Positions 42,412 through 51,340 of a DNA stretch of 64,000 bases are shown here, piece by piece. This DNA is from Dendrosporobacter quercicolus. Lineage in GTDB: Bacteria > Bacillota > Negativicutes > DSM-1736 > Dendrosporobacteraceae. The translations under genes and the position numbers were made by a program. Numbering within the stretch: position 1 is the stretch's first letter; each line of letters starts with the position of its first letter. The notes under the pieces were generated by a model. It saw nothing but the letters and a program-made list of their open reading frames with translations, made no database searches and had not been told where the DNA came from. The DNA lies in assembly GCF_900104455.1 (NCBI RefSeq), contig NZ_FNHB01000005.1:1-64000 (forward strand). The letters are read 5' to 3'.

Positions 42412-43755
42412 ATGAGCATATTTCATGCCTGTGATATTCGCGGCATTGCCGGAACTGAACTGACTGACGAAGTGGCTGTCCGGATCGCCAGGGCGGTTGG
42501 CGTTAAACTTAGTGGGCGGCAAGTGGTTGTCGGCGGAGATATCCGCCTTTCCACTCCCCGGCTGCAGCAAATCATGATTGACGGATTGGTGCGTTCGGGG
42601 TGCCAGGTAATCAATATTGGCACTGTGGCTACACCGGTATTTTATTTCGCGCAAAAAATAACCGGAGCGACCGGCGGAGTGATGGTTACGGCTTCCCATA
42701 ATCCGGCCGCCTATAACGGTTTTAAACTGGTGTTGGAGGCTCAGCCGGTCAGTGAGGCGGATATTGCCGAAATTGCCGGACTGGCCCGGCGCAATATTGG
42801 CGTTGAAAAAAGCGGCGCTCTCCAGGAGCTGCCGGTGATCGAGGATTATCTGGCCTATACGGCGGGGCAGGCTAAACCAGGCAATATGAAAATTGTCATT
42901 GACGCCGGCAATGGTGCGACTGCCGGGATTGCTCCGGCATTGTACCGGCAGGCCGGCTTTGAGGTGATCGAATTGTTTTGCGAGCCGGACGGGAATTTCC
43001 CCAACCGGCCGCCCAATCCGGCTTTGCCGGAAAACCTTGCTGCTTTGCGTGAAAAAGTGCTGGAAACGGGTGCGGCGCTGGGAATCGCTTTTGACGGTGA
43101 CGGCGACCGGGTTGGGTTTGTCGATGAAACCGGCCGTGCTGTGGATAACGACGATATTCTGGTGTTATTGGCGCGCAATTATCTGGAGCAGCAGGCCGGA
43201 CCGATTATTTATGATGCCAAGTGCTCCATGGTCGTGCCTGAGCAGATTGCGGCGGCCGGCGGCCGGCCGGTGATGGCCCGGGCCGGTCATACCTTCAGCA
43301 AGTCCGCCTTTTTACGGGAACAGGCGCTCTTTGCCGGGGAAATCAGCGGACATTTTTTCTTTTCCGAACTGGGCTATGATGACGGTATGTTTGCCGGGCT
43401 GAAAATATGCGAGTATTTAGCCGCTCATGGTCCGCTGGCGGCCTTAATTGATGAGATTCCCAACTATTTGCTTACTCCGGAAGTGCGGGTAAGGTATGAG
43501 GCTGCGGATAAGGAGGCTGTTCTGGCTGAGGTTGCCGAACGGTTGAAGCATCTAACCCCCAACTTAATTGACGGGGTACGGATCGAGTTTGACGACGGCT
43601 GGGGCATGATTAGAGCTTCGGTAACCGAGCCGCTGTTTACCCTGAGATTTGAGGCTAAATCCCCTGAACGCCTGAGGGCCATTGCCAATCTGCTGCTGGC
43701 TGCGCTGCCGGACAGAGTCAAAACCAGGGTACTTGCCCAACTGCCGGAAATGTAA
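42412..43755 (+). CDS. Phosphomannomutase / phosphoglucomutase
   Basis: Product of 447 aa of the alpha-D-phosphohexomutase family, AlgC-like. The N-terminal FHACDIRGIAG, the phosphoserine loop VMVTASHNPAAYNGFK (about residue 97), the Mg-binding FDGDGDRVGFVDE (about 228-240), the sugar-binding GEISGHFFFSE and a C-terminal phosphate-binding domain are visible in order. It interconverts hexose-6- and -1-phosphates for polysaccharide or LPS precursors; mannose versus glucose cannot be settled. The ATG follows GGAAGGTGTACAG. Confidence 0.92.
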   Translation: MSIFHACDIRGIAGTELTDEVAVRIARAVGVKLSGRQVVVGGDIRLSTPRLQQIMIDGLVRSGCQVINIGTVATPVFYFAQKITGATGGVMVTASHNPAAYNGFKLVLEAQPVSEADIAEIAGLARRNIGVEKSGALQELPVIEDYLAYTAGQAKPGNMKIVIDAGNGATAGIAPALYRQAGFEVIELFCEPDGNFPNRPPNPALPENLAALREKVLETGAALGIAFDGDGDRVGFVDETGRAVDNDDILVLLARNYLEQQAGPIIYDAKCSMVVPEQIAAAGGRPVMARAGHTFSKSAFLREQALFAGEISGHFFFSELGYDDGMFAGLKICEYLAAHGPLAALIDEIPNYLLTPEVRVRYEAADKEAVLAEVAERLKHLTPNLIDGVRIEFDDGWGMIRASVTEPLFTLRFEAKSPERLRAIANLLLAALPDRVKTRVLAQLPEM

Positions 43756-43911
43756 ATGTTTTGCCTGCCGTTATGGGTAGAGCAAGGCGCCTTTTGGCGT
43801 TAACAATCCGGATGGCGGAAAGTTATCCGCTGACTGGCAGATAAAAGGATTTAGCGTTGCAAGGTCGAAATGAACATAGTCATTTGTCAACAAAAAAGGA
43901 GCACATTTCTG

Positions 43912-44709
43912 ATGCAAGTTCACGTTTTGGCAAGCGGTAGCACCGGCAATGCCACTTTTATTGAAATGGGTCAAACCAAGCTGCTGGTTGATGCCGGAAT
44001 AAGCGCCAGACGCATCAAAGCCGGACTGGCAACTTTAGGCACAGCCATTGAGGAACTTAATGGTATTCTAATTACCCATGAACACCGTGATCATATTAAC
44101 GGGCTGCCTACGCTTACAAAAAAATATAAAACGCCGGTATATGCCAATGAAGACACCTTTGATGCCATGTATTGCCGGAAACTCCTGCCCGATTGCTGCT
44201 GCAATATAATCACCGCCGGATTGGATATCGGAACGGTTAAGGTTGAACCGTTCCGCATTTCCCATGATGCGGCCGATCCGGTAGGGTATAGTATGTTTTA
44301 CCGGAGCAGCAAATGCAGTGTGGCGACTGATCTGGGCTTTGTGACTGAAACGGTCAAGAAAGCGATTGCTTATTCAGATGTCCTGGTATTTGAAGCCAAT
44401 CATGACGTTGACTTGTTAAAAAACGGCTCATATCCCTGGCATCTGAAACGCCGGATTATGAGCAACCGCGGGCATCTGTCCAATATTGACGCTGGCTGGA
44501 CTCTGGCCCGAATGGCCAGGAGTAAGCCTGCCAAAGTTTTTTTGGCGCATTTAAGTCAGGAGAATAATCGTCCGGAAATTGCCGAAACTACGGTTCGAGA
44601 CATTTTATCCGAGCAAAGCTGCGAGCTTGAGGTTGACATTGATGTCAGGCTGACTTATCCTGATCGTATAGCCGGCTTTATTGCCGATCAGACTACTGTT
44701 GCAGTTTAA
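43912..44709 (+). CDS. walJ: MBL-fold metallohydrolase, WalJ/YycJ type
   Basis: Product of 265 aa. The beta-lactamase-fold metal motif is THEHRDHINGLP (about residues 60-71); further ligands lie in ISHDAADPVGY and in the VATDLGFVT and NRGHLSN segments. WalJ proteins are 5'-3' exonuclease-like hydrolases tied to cell-wall stress and DNA metabolism. The assignment is strengthened by the htrA and rlmH genes that follow, the same order as behind walRKHI in B. subtilis, although walRK itself is not here. The ATG at 43912 follows AAAAGGAGCACATTTCTG; an earlier in-frame ATG at 43870 has no good site. Confidence 0.9.
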   Translation: MQVHVLASGSTGNATFIEMGQTKLLVDAGISARRIKAGLATLGTAIEELNGILITHEHRDHINGLPTLTKKYKTPVYANEDTFDAMYCRKLLPDCCCNIITAGLDIGTVKVEPFRISHDAADPVGYSMFYRSSKCSVATDLGFVTETVKKAIAYSDVLVFEANHDVDLLKNGSYPWHLKRRIMSNRGHLSNIDAGWTLARMARSKPAKVFLAHLSQENNRPEIAETTVRDILSEQSCELEVDIDVRLTYPDRIAGFIADQTTVAV

Positions 44710-44818
44710 TAAACAGTCAACTGCGTGTTAGGTCACCTGGCAGTGGAGTGCTATCATTTGGATAAGAACTGAGACAAGTGGAGAACGAATCCCATGTCAT
44801 GTTATAAGGAGGATGACA

Positions 44819-45934
44819 ATGATGCAACCAGCGTATAAAAAAATGGCTCCCTATTTGATTGTTTTACTTATCGGGACACTGCTAGGCGGTTTGATTGCCG
44901 GCTGCTCCGGCAACCAACTGGCTAAACCGGCGCCGAAAAATGTTTCCTTCATTCCCAATTTACAACAGCCTGCTCAGGCCGATTCTCTCTCAGATGCGCG
45001 CAATACGCCTGTGGTACGGGCAGCGCAAACCGTCAGCCCGGCGGTGGTCGGGATTACCAACAAGGCGTATGCGCGGGATTATTTTAACCGCAAGGTGCTT
45101 GTGGAGCAGGGCACTGGCTCCGGCGTTATCTTTGATGTCAACGGCTATATTGTAACAAACTACCATGTTGTGGAGAACTCTCAGGAATTGGTTGTCTCGC
45201 TGGCCGATGGGCGGACTTTCCCGGGCAAGGTGCTCGGCTCCGATCCGGCTACCGACCTGGCTGTGGTCAAGGTGGAGGCAAGCGATTTGCCTGTGGCGGT
45301 GCTGGGTGATTCCAACGGCCTGATGGTTGGAGAACCGGCGATTGCCATTGGCAATCCGCTGGGACTGGAGTTTCAGGGCAGTGTAACGGCCGGCGTAATT
45401 AGCGCGTTGAACCGTTCGCTGGAGATTGGTGAACGCAAATTTCAGCTGATTCAGACAGATGCCGCCATTAATCCGGGCAATTCCGGCGGAGCCCTGGTGA
45501 ATGCCGACGGGGTCGTCATTGGCATTAACAGCGCTAAAATTTCGGTTGCCGGGGTGGAAGGGATTGGATTTTCCATCCCCATTAACACAGCCCGGCCAAT
45601 CATCCAGTCAATTATTGAAAAAGGCCGGGTTATACGGGCCTATCTTGGGGTAGGCATTCTTGATAAAGCCAGCGCCGCCCAATATGGCTATGAGCTGCGG
45701 ATTGACCGCGGCGTATATGTCGCGCAGGTCGCCCAGGGCGGACCGGCGGCGAAAGCCGGAATCCGCGAGGGCGATATCATTTACAAAGTGGCCGGCATTG
45801 AGACAAACAGCGTTGCCGATTTGCGGGCGGCGGTTGATGCGCAGTCTATTGGCGCCAATGCTGAAGTAGTGATTGGACGCAGTGGGAAAACGCAAACGGT
45901 GAACGTATTGCTGGAAGAAATGCCTGCCGAGTAA
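44819..45934 (+). CDS. htrA: HtrA/DegP-type serine protease with lipobox-like leader
   Basis: Product of 371 aa. A TM/signal helix (YLIVLLIGTLLGGLIAGC, about residues 12-29) ends in LIAGC-S, which fits a lipobox and could make it a lipoprotein. The trypsin-like domain has the triad His in IVTNYHVVENS, Asp in ATDLAVVKVE and Ser in NPGNSGGALVN. A C-terminal PDZ domain follows (GVYVAQVAQGGPAAKAGIRE, GDIIYKVAG). It degrades or refolds damaged envelope proteins. The ATG at 44819 has AAGGAGG six bases upstream; an ATG at 44813 is too close. The stop overlaps rlmH. Confidence 0.93.
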   Translation: MMQPAYKKMAPYLIVLLIGTLLGGLIAGCSGNQLAKPAPKNVSFIPNLQQPAQADSLSDARNTPVVRAAQTVSPAVVGITNKAYARDYFNRKVLVEQGTGSGVIFDVNGYIVTNYHVVENSQELVVSLADGRTFPGKVLGSDPATDLAVVKVEASDLPVAVLGDSNGLMVGEPAIAIGNPLGLEFQGSVTAGVISALNRSLEIGERKFQLIQTDAAINPGNSGGALVNADGVVIGINSAKISVAGVEGIGFSIPINTARPIIQSIIEKGRVIRAYLGVGILDKASAAQYGYELRIDRGVYVAQVAQGGPAAKAGIREGDIIYKVAGIETNSVADLRAAVDAQSIGANAEVVIGRSGKTQTVNVLLEEMPAE

Positions 45935-46413
45935 TGAAAATAACCATTGTTGCAGCAGGCAAGATCAAAGAGAAATATTTGTCAGCCGGAATCGCTGAAT
46001 TTACCAAACGCCTGACCCCTTATTGCCGGCTGAACGTCATTGAAATTGATGAAGAAAAAATGCCGGAAACCCCATCGGCCGCCGAAAAAGCAAAAGCGCT
46101 CGCCAGGGAAGGCGAGCGCCTGCTGAAGCAAGTCCCCGGCGACAGCTATCTCATCGTACTGGACGTAGCCGGGCCAGCCGCCTCATCGGAAGAACTTGCC
46201 GCCAAATTCAGCCAGCTGGCCTTAAACGGCCAAAGCAATATCACCTTTGCCGTCGGCGGCGCTTTCGGCCTGTCGCCCGACATTAAAAGTGCCGCCAGGG
46301 AAACCCTGTCTTTTTCCAAAATGACCTTTACCCACCAGATGATCAGACTGCTCCTGGTTGAGCAGATCTACCGGGCGTTTAAGATTAACCGGGGCGAACC
46401 GTACCACTGGTAG
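45934..46413 (+). CDS. rlmH: 23S rRNA (pseudouridine1915-N3)-methyltransferase
   Basis: Product of 159 aa, a small SPOUT methyltransferase. The start MKITIVAAGKIKEKYL, the knot region FAVGGAFGLSPDIKSAA and the C-terminal signature FTHQMIRLLLVEQIYRAFKI, ending GEPYHW, are diagnostic. It methylates pseudouridine 1915 of helix 69 in the assembled ribosome. The ATG overlaps the htrA stop by one base, so it depends on htrA translation; this coupling is widespread in Firmicutes. Confidence 0.97.
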   Translation: MKITIVAAGKIKEKYLSAGIAEFTKRLTPYCRLNVIEIDEEKMPETPSAAEKAKALAREGERLLKQVPGDSYLIVLDVAGPAASSEELAAKFSQLALNGQSNITFAVGGAFGLSPDIKSAARETLSFSKMTFTHQMIRLLLVEQIYRAFKINRGEPYHW

Positions 46414-46431
46414 TGAGAAAAATAGTATGGA

Positions 46432-46478
46432 AAACCCCTTTGAGGCTGGAAGATCAGCTTCAAAGGGGTTTCTTTTTT
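46432..46478 (+). terminator. Terminator after rlmH
   Basis: Stem AAACCCCTTTGAGGCTG pairs with CAGCTTCAAAGGGGTTT (near perfect), 6-nt loop, then CTTTTTT. Confidence 0.92.
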
Positions 46479-46609
46479 GTAAAAATGGGTCAGGAACAAT
46501 CGGTTTAACACTGAGCTAATATGAGCGTTCATGAGAAAAAACAAATCCAAATCAGCGCTGCTTGTTCCTCTTCCTTTTCTTCTTGTTTACATGACCTTAT
46601 AATTCTTGT

Positions 46610-47497
46610 CTAGTTTAGGGTATCCGGTCCATTCTGAATGATATATTCCCGAAACTGAAGCGCTGCTTTTGAAAAGTATCGCTTCTCCTTCCAGGCAAGA
46701 TAAATAAAGTTTTTAAAGTCAAAATCCACAATTTTTATTAAAACAAACGACAAATTCGGTATATACCTGCTCGGTGCTGGAAAAAAGGCTACGCCAAACC
46801 CGGCAGCTACTAAGTTAACAAGTCCCTGAGCGCTGTCACTTTTACATATAACCTTTGGGACAATTCCTCTTTGGAGACACATGGAATAACAGAATTCCTG
46901 AATACTATGATCCGCATTTAGGGTAATGAAAGACTCTCCGGCCAGTTCCTGGAGAGAAACAGTATGCCGATTAGCTAAACGATGCACGGAAGGCACCGCC
47001 AGAAAAATATCTTTCTCCACCAAGGGAATGCAAACGACGTCTGGCCGTACAATTTTCTTAATCACAAAAATGAAATCAACTTCTCCGTTTTCCAGTAAAC
47101 TCAATTTGGCATTCTCATCAGTTGTCTGGGTAAGCTGAAAATTTACTTTTGGATGAAGTTGGGCAAAGGAAGCTAAGAGGTCACAAAAATGCTTGTTCAT
47201 AGCGGTAGAAGCAAAAGATACATAGCCAAATTCGCTTCCTGACAGATCGTCAATCTCCTGGCGTGCTGCCTCAAGTTCATTCAGTGCTCGGGTTGCCCTC
47301 ATCAATAATACTTTTCCGAATTCGTTCAACACAATATTTCGACCGGCTCGGTTAAACAATGGAACGCCTACATCTGCTTCCAAGCGAGCGATGGTTGCAC
47401 TAAGAGCAGGTTGCGCAATTTGTAAGATTTGCGCAGCCTTTGTCATGTGTTCAAGTTTGGCCACCGCCTGAAAGTATTTCAACTGCAATAAATCCAT
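46610..47497 (-). CDS. LysR family transcription regulator
   Basis: Product of 295 aa. The N-terminal winged HTH is typical (LKYFQAVAKLEHMTKAAQIL, then QPALSATIARLEADVGVPLF). The effector domain (about 90-290) is a periplasmic-binding-protein fold with no ligand clue visible. The ATG at 47497 follows AAAGGAGACTCCT. It is divergent from the TonB-dependent receptor gene at 47978, across the Fur palindrome, so it may regulate that gene, but this is only positional. Its own promoter should lie near 47530-47570 (AT-rich). Confidence 0.92.
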   Translation of the reverse strand: MDLLQLKYFQAVAKLEHMTKAAQILQIAQPALSATIARLEADVGVPLFNRAGRNIVLNEFGKVLLMRATRALNELEAARQEIDDLSGSEFGYVSFASTAMNKHFCDLLASFAQLHPKVNFQLTQTTDENAKLSLLENGEVDFIFVIKKIVRPDVVCIPLVEKDIFLAVPSVHRLANRHTVSLQELAGESFITLNADHSIQEFCYSMCLQRGIVPKVICKSDSAQGLVNLVAAGFGVAFFPAPSRYIPNLSFVLIKIVDFDFKNFIYLAWKEKRYFSKAALQFREYIIQNGPDTLN

Positions 47498-47582
47498 AGG
47501 AGTCTCCTTTGAATAATACACAATTTGTTATGATTTAATTATAAAATATGTACTAGTATTTATCAATTTTTCATTTTATAAT

Positions 47583-47627
47583 TAAGCAATAAATTAACAA
47601 TGATAATCATTATTAATTTATTGCTTA
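47583..47627. promoter_or_regulatory. Fur box inside a near-perfect 45-bp palindrome
   Basis: The central 19 bases (47596-47614, AACAATGATAATCATTATT) match the Fur consensus GATAATGATAATCATTATC at 16 of 19 positions. The symmetry extends much further: TAAGCAATAAATTA at 47583-47596 pairs with TAATTTATTGCTTA at 47614-47627, leaving one mismatched pair in 22 around the central A. It lies between the LysR gene and the receptor gene and should repress one or both when iron is replete. Extended symmetry suggests two or more Fur dimers, or a cruciform/RNA hairpin. Confidence 0.8.
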
Positions 47628-47977
47628 AAGGCGCCGATTCTTAAAACTGCACTTGTGGATAAAATCTTTGCCTTTGCGCTTTATTTTTATGTTTGTAAAA
47701 GAGGTGGTGCGGAGCGATTAGTACTGCAAAAGAAGGGAGCGAGCGAAGAACACAATCAAATGCCGACCCGGTCTGGCTGCTCTCATATGATCCTGAATGA
47801 TCGGCCCTGTCACCGGCGCCGAGGGGCAACATGGAAACCCCGGTTATGGTGGGAGGCCCTGTGCAGAGAGTTGTTCACCTATAGAAAAAACGGTTGTAAA
47901 AAACACAGGTTCTGTGTGGATTCATTCCAGCGGTTGCGTTTAAGGTCTGATTTTTACTGTGATGGGGGAATCTATTG
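47628..47977 (+). other. 350-nt GC-rich leader of the receptor gene, function unknown
   Basis: No convincing gene: the open frames here lack ribosome sites and family matches. The stretch 47700-47880 is GC-rich and can form stems (for example GCCGACCC near 47762 with GATCGGC near 47800, and GGGG/CCCC around 47822-47842). I looked for cobalamin, Moco, TPP, FMN and c-di-GMP riboswitch cores and saw none. It may be a structured 5' UTR or a small RNA under Fur control. Confidence 0.4.
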
Positions 47978-50053
47978 ATGAATTTTGTCAACAAACGGAA
48001 TAAAAGCAAAATTGGGCTTATGGCCATTGGTCTTAGCCTGGCGATGAGTTTGCCGGCCTACGCTGCCGAGGAGGAAACTGTTTATCAATTCGCTGAAGTG
48101 GTGGTAACGGCTTCCGGTTTCGAACAGGATATTATCGACGCGCCGGCCAGTATTACCGTCATTACCAAGGAGGAGATCAACCAGCGCGGCTATACTGATC
48201 TTGGGGGCATATTGTCCGATGTGGAAGGGGTTGATGTGCGCGGCTCCTCTACCGGCAGAATGGGGGCGGCGAATATCAGCATCCGTGGTCTGGGCAGCGC
48301 CTATACGTTGTTTTTGATCGACGGCATTCCTCAAAATGGGACAACGGATGTCGGACCTAACGGCTTTATTGCCGGGGTCGGCAGCTTCGTACCGCCGCTG
48401 GCGACCATCGAACGTATTGAAATCATTCGCGGTCCGATGTCGACCTTGTATGGCTCTGAGGCTTTGGGCGGTGTGGTAAATATCATTACCAAAAAGGTGG
48501 ACGACGAGTGGCGTCATAATCTGACGCTTGATCACACCTTTCACGAAGATTCGGACAGGGGAAGCATCTCCCGTTATTCTTTCTATTCGAGTGGCCCCCT
48601 GACCGAAGATAAAGTGGGGCTGGCCTTGCGCGGCAACTTTCTCCGGCGGGCCGGATCCTCTGGTAAGGATGATCTGGGCAATGTATTGCCCGACACAGGA
48701 GCGGCCGCCAATCCTTCTCCACTCAGAAACTACAGTCTGGGCGGCAAAGTAATGTGGAAACAGGATGACCAAAACAGTCTCTGGCTGGACGCCGATACAG
48801 CCATCAGCGATTACGGCGGAAAGGTGGACAGGCGTATTGAACGCGACAAGCTGACGTTAGGCAGCGACAATAAAGTTTCCTATGGCGACTGGCACACAAC
48901 CCTGACCTATAACACCACCGAATTGAAAGGATATATACACGACAATACTGACCGCAAGATGAAGAATCCTAACATTATCTTTGAGACCAAACTGGTTGCG
49001 CCGGTCAGCGACGTTCATAGGTTGACCGTTGGCGGCCGGTACTGGCATGAACAACTGGAGGATGGGGTGTTGACCAGCGGCGGCGTGGGCAAACTCAGCA
49101 ATCAAACCGCTTCGCTGTTTGCGGAAGACGAATGGCGGCTGCAGGAGGATTTGGCCCTGACTTACGGTGCGCGTTATGACCGCCATCGTTATTTGGGCGG
49201 ACATGTCAGTCCGCGGGGCTACCTGGTCTGGAAGGCCAACGACAAGTGGACGCTGAAAGGCGGCGTCAGCACCGGCTTTAAAGCCCCTACCTTGGCGCAG
49301 TCGGTGGACGGTGTTAGCGGCTTTACCGGCGGGGCTGGAAACTCAAATCCGATACATGTTTACGGCAACCCCGACCTCAAGCCGGAGGAAAGCGTAAATA
49401 AGGAAGTGGGCTTTTATTACCAAGATCCTAGCGGCTTCAGCGCAAACGCCACACTGTTCCACACTGATTTCAAAAATAAAATCAATAGTGGTGTTGACCT
49501 TGGTGTAATTGACGGCCATCAGGCGCAAACTTACGAAAACGTCGGTAAAGCCAAGACCAACGGGCTTGAATTCGGCAGCAAGATTCCAGTGGCTGAAGAC
49601 TTGTCATTGAGTCTGAACTATACCTATACGATGACCGAACAGATCGGCGGCGATAATGATGGCGCTCCACTCAATAATATCCCGAAGCACGCGGTAAACG
49701 CGCGGCTTAATTGGCAAACTGACGAAAAGACCACCACTTGGCTGAGGGCGGAATACCGCGGCAAGATGAATCGTTATACCAAAAAGCAGCTTAACACTAC
49801 AGAGCAGGGGGTTGTCAATGCGTTTGGCGAATACTTTAAATCCTATACAGTACTTGACTTGGGTGTATCCCGTAAGCTATCCGAGGATGTCACGTTGAAT
49901 TTCGCAATCAATAATGTGCTGGATAAAGATTTCGGCAAGGCCGTCGTTATCAATGGCGCGACTTACTATGAATATTTCTCCGTGGGAAAAGAAACGGCCG
50001 GCACTTACCTGGCGGGGCGGAACTATTGGATATCCCTGAACTATAATTTTTAA
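47978..50053 (+). CDS. TonB-dependent outer-membrane receptor (siderophore/cobalamin type)
   Basis: Product of about 691 aa. A signal peptide (NKSKIGLMAIGLSLAMSLPA, cut after AYA near residue 31) is followed by a plug domain (VVVTASGFEQDIIDAPASIT; ISIRGLGSAYTLFLIDGIPQ; IEIIRGPMSTLYGSEALGG; VVNIITK) and a 22-strand barrel ending with NYWISLNYNF, aromatic at the last residue as usual. The FAEVVVTA stretch probably serves as TonB box. The ligand is not determined. The Fur box upstream and the siderophore-esterase-like gene downstream favour a catecholate ferric siderophore. The ATG at 47978 follows GGGGGAATCTATTG. Confidence 0.93.
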   Translation: MNFVNKRNKSKIGLMAIGLSLAMSLPAYAAEEETVYQFAEVVVTASGFEQDIIDAPASITVITKEEINQRGYTDLGGILSDVEGVDVRGSSTGRMGAANISIRGLGSAYTLFLIDGIPQNGTTDVGPNGFIAGVGSFVPPLATIERIEIIRGPMSTLYGSEALGGVVNIITKKVDDEWRHNLTLDHTFHEDSDRGSISRYSFYSSGPLTEDKVGLALRGNFLRRAGSSGKDDLGNVLPDTGAAANPSPLRNYSLGGKVMWKQDDQNSLWLDADTAISDYGGKVDRRIERDKLTLGSDNKVSYGDWHTTLTYNTTELKGYIHDNTDRKMKNPNIIFETKLVAPVSDVHRLTVGGRYWHEQLEDGVLTSGGVGKLSNQTASLFAEDEWRLQEDLALTYGARYDRHRYLGGHVSPRGYLVWKANDKWTLKGGVSTGFKAPTLAQSVDGVSGFTGGAGNSNPIHVYGNPDLKPEESVNKEVGFYYQDPSGFSANATLFHTDFKNKINSGVDLGVIDGHQAQTYENVGKAKTNGLEFGSKIPVAEDLSLSLNYTYTMTEQIGGDNDGAPLNNIPKHAVNARLNWQTDEKTTTWLRAEYRGKMNRYTKKQLNTTEQGVVNAFGEYFKSYTVLDLGVSRKLSEDVTLNFAINNVLDKDFGKAVVINGATYYEYFSVGKETAGTYLAGRNYWISLNYNF

Positions 50054-50071
50054 ATTGCAATAAACGTTTTC

Positions 50072-50101
50072 TTGACAATGTAGATGATCGGAGTGTACAT
50101 T
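50072..50101 (+). promoter_or_regulatory. Possible promoter before the esterase gene
   Basis: TTGACA (50072-50077) and TACATT (50096-50101), 18-bp spacer, 18 nt after the receptor stop. It could give the esterase gene independent transcription. Confidence 0.4.
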
Positions 50102-50152
50102 GCCGTGTTTGTTAGCCCGCCCCCAATGCGACAAGAGGCGAGGTGGTGTCGT

Positions 50153-51193
50153 ATGAGACGAAGGAAAGGGAGCCTTTTAACGATGAAATACCGGTATGAA
50201 TTTCACAAATGGACAACCCTGGTTTGTGCTATTTTTCTTTTAAGTATGTGTACAAGCGCCTCTGGTCGAGAAATAGAGTCATTTAATCAGGTTAAGATAC
50301 CTGCGTCCCCGAATGGTTTGCCAGCGGATTCTGCCAGTTCTTTGGTGGACGGATTGACTGAGTACCAGATTAAGAGCTTTGATCTTTACTTCCAAAAACA
50401 TGGCGGCACGTATCGTATTTTCGTTTCGGTGCCAGTTGGCCCCGTGCCCGTCAATGGTTATCCAGTGATATACCTGCTTGACGGAAACCTGACTTTTCCT
50501 ATGATGCAGGCTGCCCAGACAGCTGCCGGCTTCTGCCCGGTAGTAACGGTTGGTATAGGCTATCCGGCTGATTCGGCCCTCGACATCGGCAGACGTTATT
50601 TTGATCTCACGCCGCCTACCCTGCCGGACCTGATCCCCGCTGGGATTAAAGGCAAGAAGGCCCTCGCAACCGGCGGCCAGGACACATTCTTCGCCTCCAT
50701 CGAAACGGAGCTTAAGCCGGTTATTGAGAAGCTTGCGCCGATCGACCGCAACCAGCAGACCTTATTCGGCCATTCCTTGGCGGGCTTGTTTGCCCTGCAT
50801 ATCCTATATACCCATCCCACCTCCTTCCAAGCTTATGTGGCCGCCGATCCGTCCATATGGTGGAATGGCGGCTCGATTCTGGCGGAGCATTCTACTTTCA
50901 CGGAGAGCATGCAGGCAAGGAGTGACAAAGCTTCCCTTCGTCTGCTGATAGAGAAATCCGGCAAACAGGCTCTGCGGAAAGGGATCTCGAAAGCTGAAGC
51001 CGCCTCGATGGCGAAGTTCCGCTCCGGACCAACGGGAAAGGAGATCGCCATCGACTTATGGGGACTACCCGGCCTTCACATAAGCTTTAAGGAGCAGGTT
51101 GACGAAAGCCATGGCTCCATGTTGCCTTATGCTGTGGCAGATGCCCTCTCTTTTGCCCTGAATCAGTCATTTGAGACGTTCCGAAACCACTAA
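50153..51193 (+). CDS. Exported alpha/beta hydrolase, siderophore-esterase-like (IroE/Fes family)
   Basis: 346 aa from ATG 50153 (AGGTGG 6 nt before); ATG 50183 after GGGAG is an alternative. A signal peptide or anchor at the N-terminus (TTLVCAIFLLSMCTSASG) puts it in the periplasm. The catalytic Ser is in LFGHSLAGLFAL, followed by AADPSIWWN as in IroE/BesA-type esterases, and the His is in VDESHGSML. It probably hydrolyses an ester siderophore such as an enterobactin-like trilactone after import by the receptor 100 nt upstream; the substrate is inferred from family and context. Confidence 0.85.
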   Translation: MRRRKGSLLTMKYRYEFHKWTTLVCAIFLLSMCTSASGREIESFNQVKIPASPNGLPADSASSLVDGLTEYQIKSFDLYFQKHGGTYRIFVSVPVGPVPVNGYPVIYLLDGNLTFPMMQAAQTAAGFCPVVTVGIGYPADSALDIGRRYFDLTPPTLPDLIPAGIKGKKALATGGQDTFFASIETELKPVIEKLAPIDRNQQTLFGHSLAGLFALHILYTHPTSFQAYVAADPSIWWNGGSILAEHSTFTESMQARSDKASLRLLIEKSGKQALRKGISKAEAASMAKFRSGPTGKEIAIDLWGLPGLHISFKEQVDESHGSMLPYAVADALSFALNQSFETFRNH

Positions 51194-51272
51194 TCCTGGT
51201 TTTTAAATTGCCAGGCTCAGCAATCCGCCTCGATTATCGCCCCCCTCTCGGACCTTTGGGGGAAAAACAAGT

Positions 51273-51317
51273 AAGGATAGCAATATTGGAGTTACCAATG
51301 CTGCTATCCTTTTTAAA
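51273..51317 (+). terminator. Terminator after the esterase gene
   Basis: Stem AAGGATAGCA...ATTGG pairs with CCAAT...TGCTATCCTT around AGTTA, followed by TTTAAATTAA. Confidence 0.85.
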
Positions 51318-51340
51318 TTAACCGCCAAGACAATTGGCAA

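Noticed and set aside
47690-47880. Cobalamin or Moco riboswitch before the receptor
   Set aside because: The GCCACTG box and other conserved cobalamin elements are absent, and the Moco core could not be matched.
47655-47977. 107-codon open frame before the TonB receptor
   Set aside because: No ribosome site, Arg/Cys-rich composition typical of a non-coding GC-rich leader, no family resemblance.
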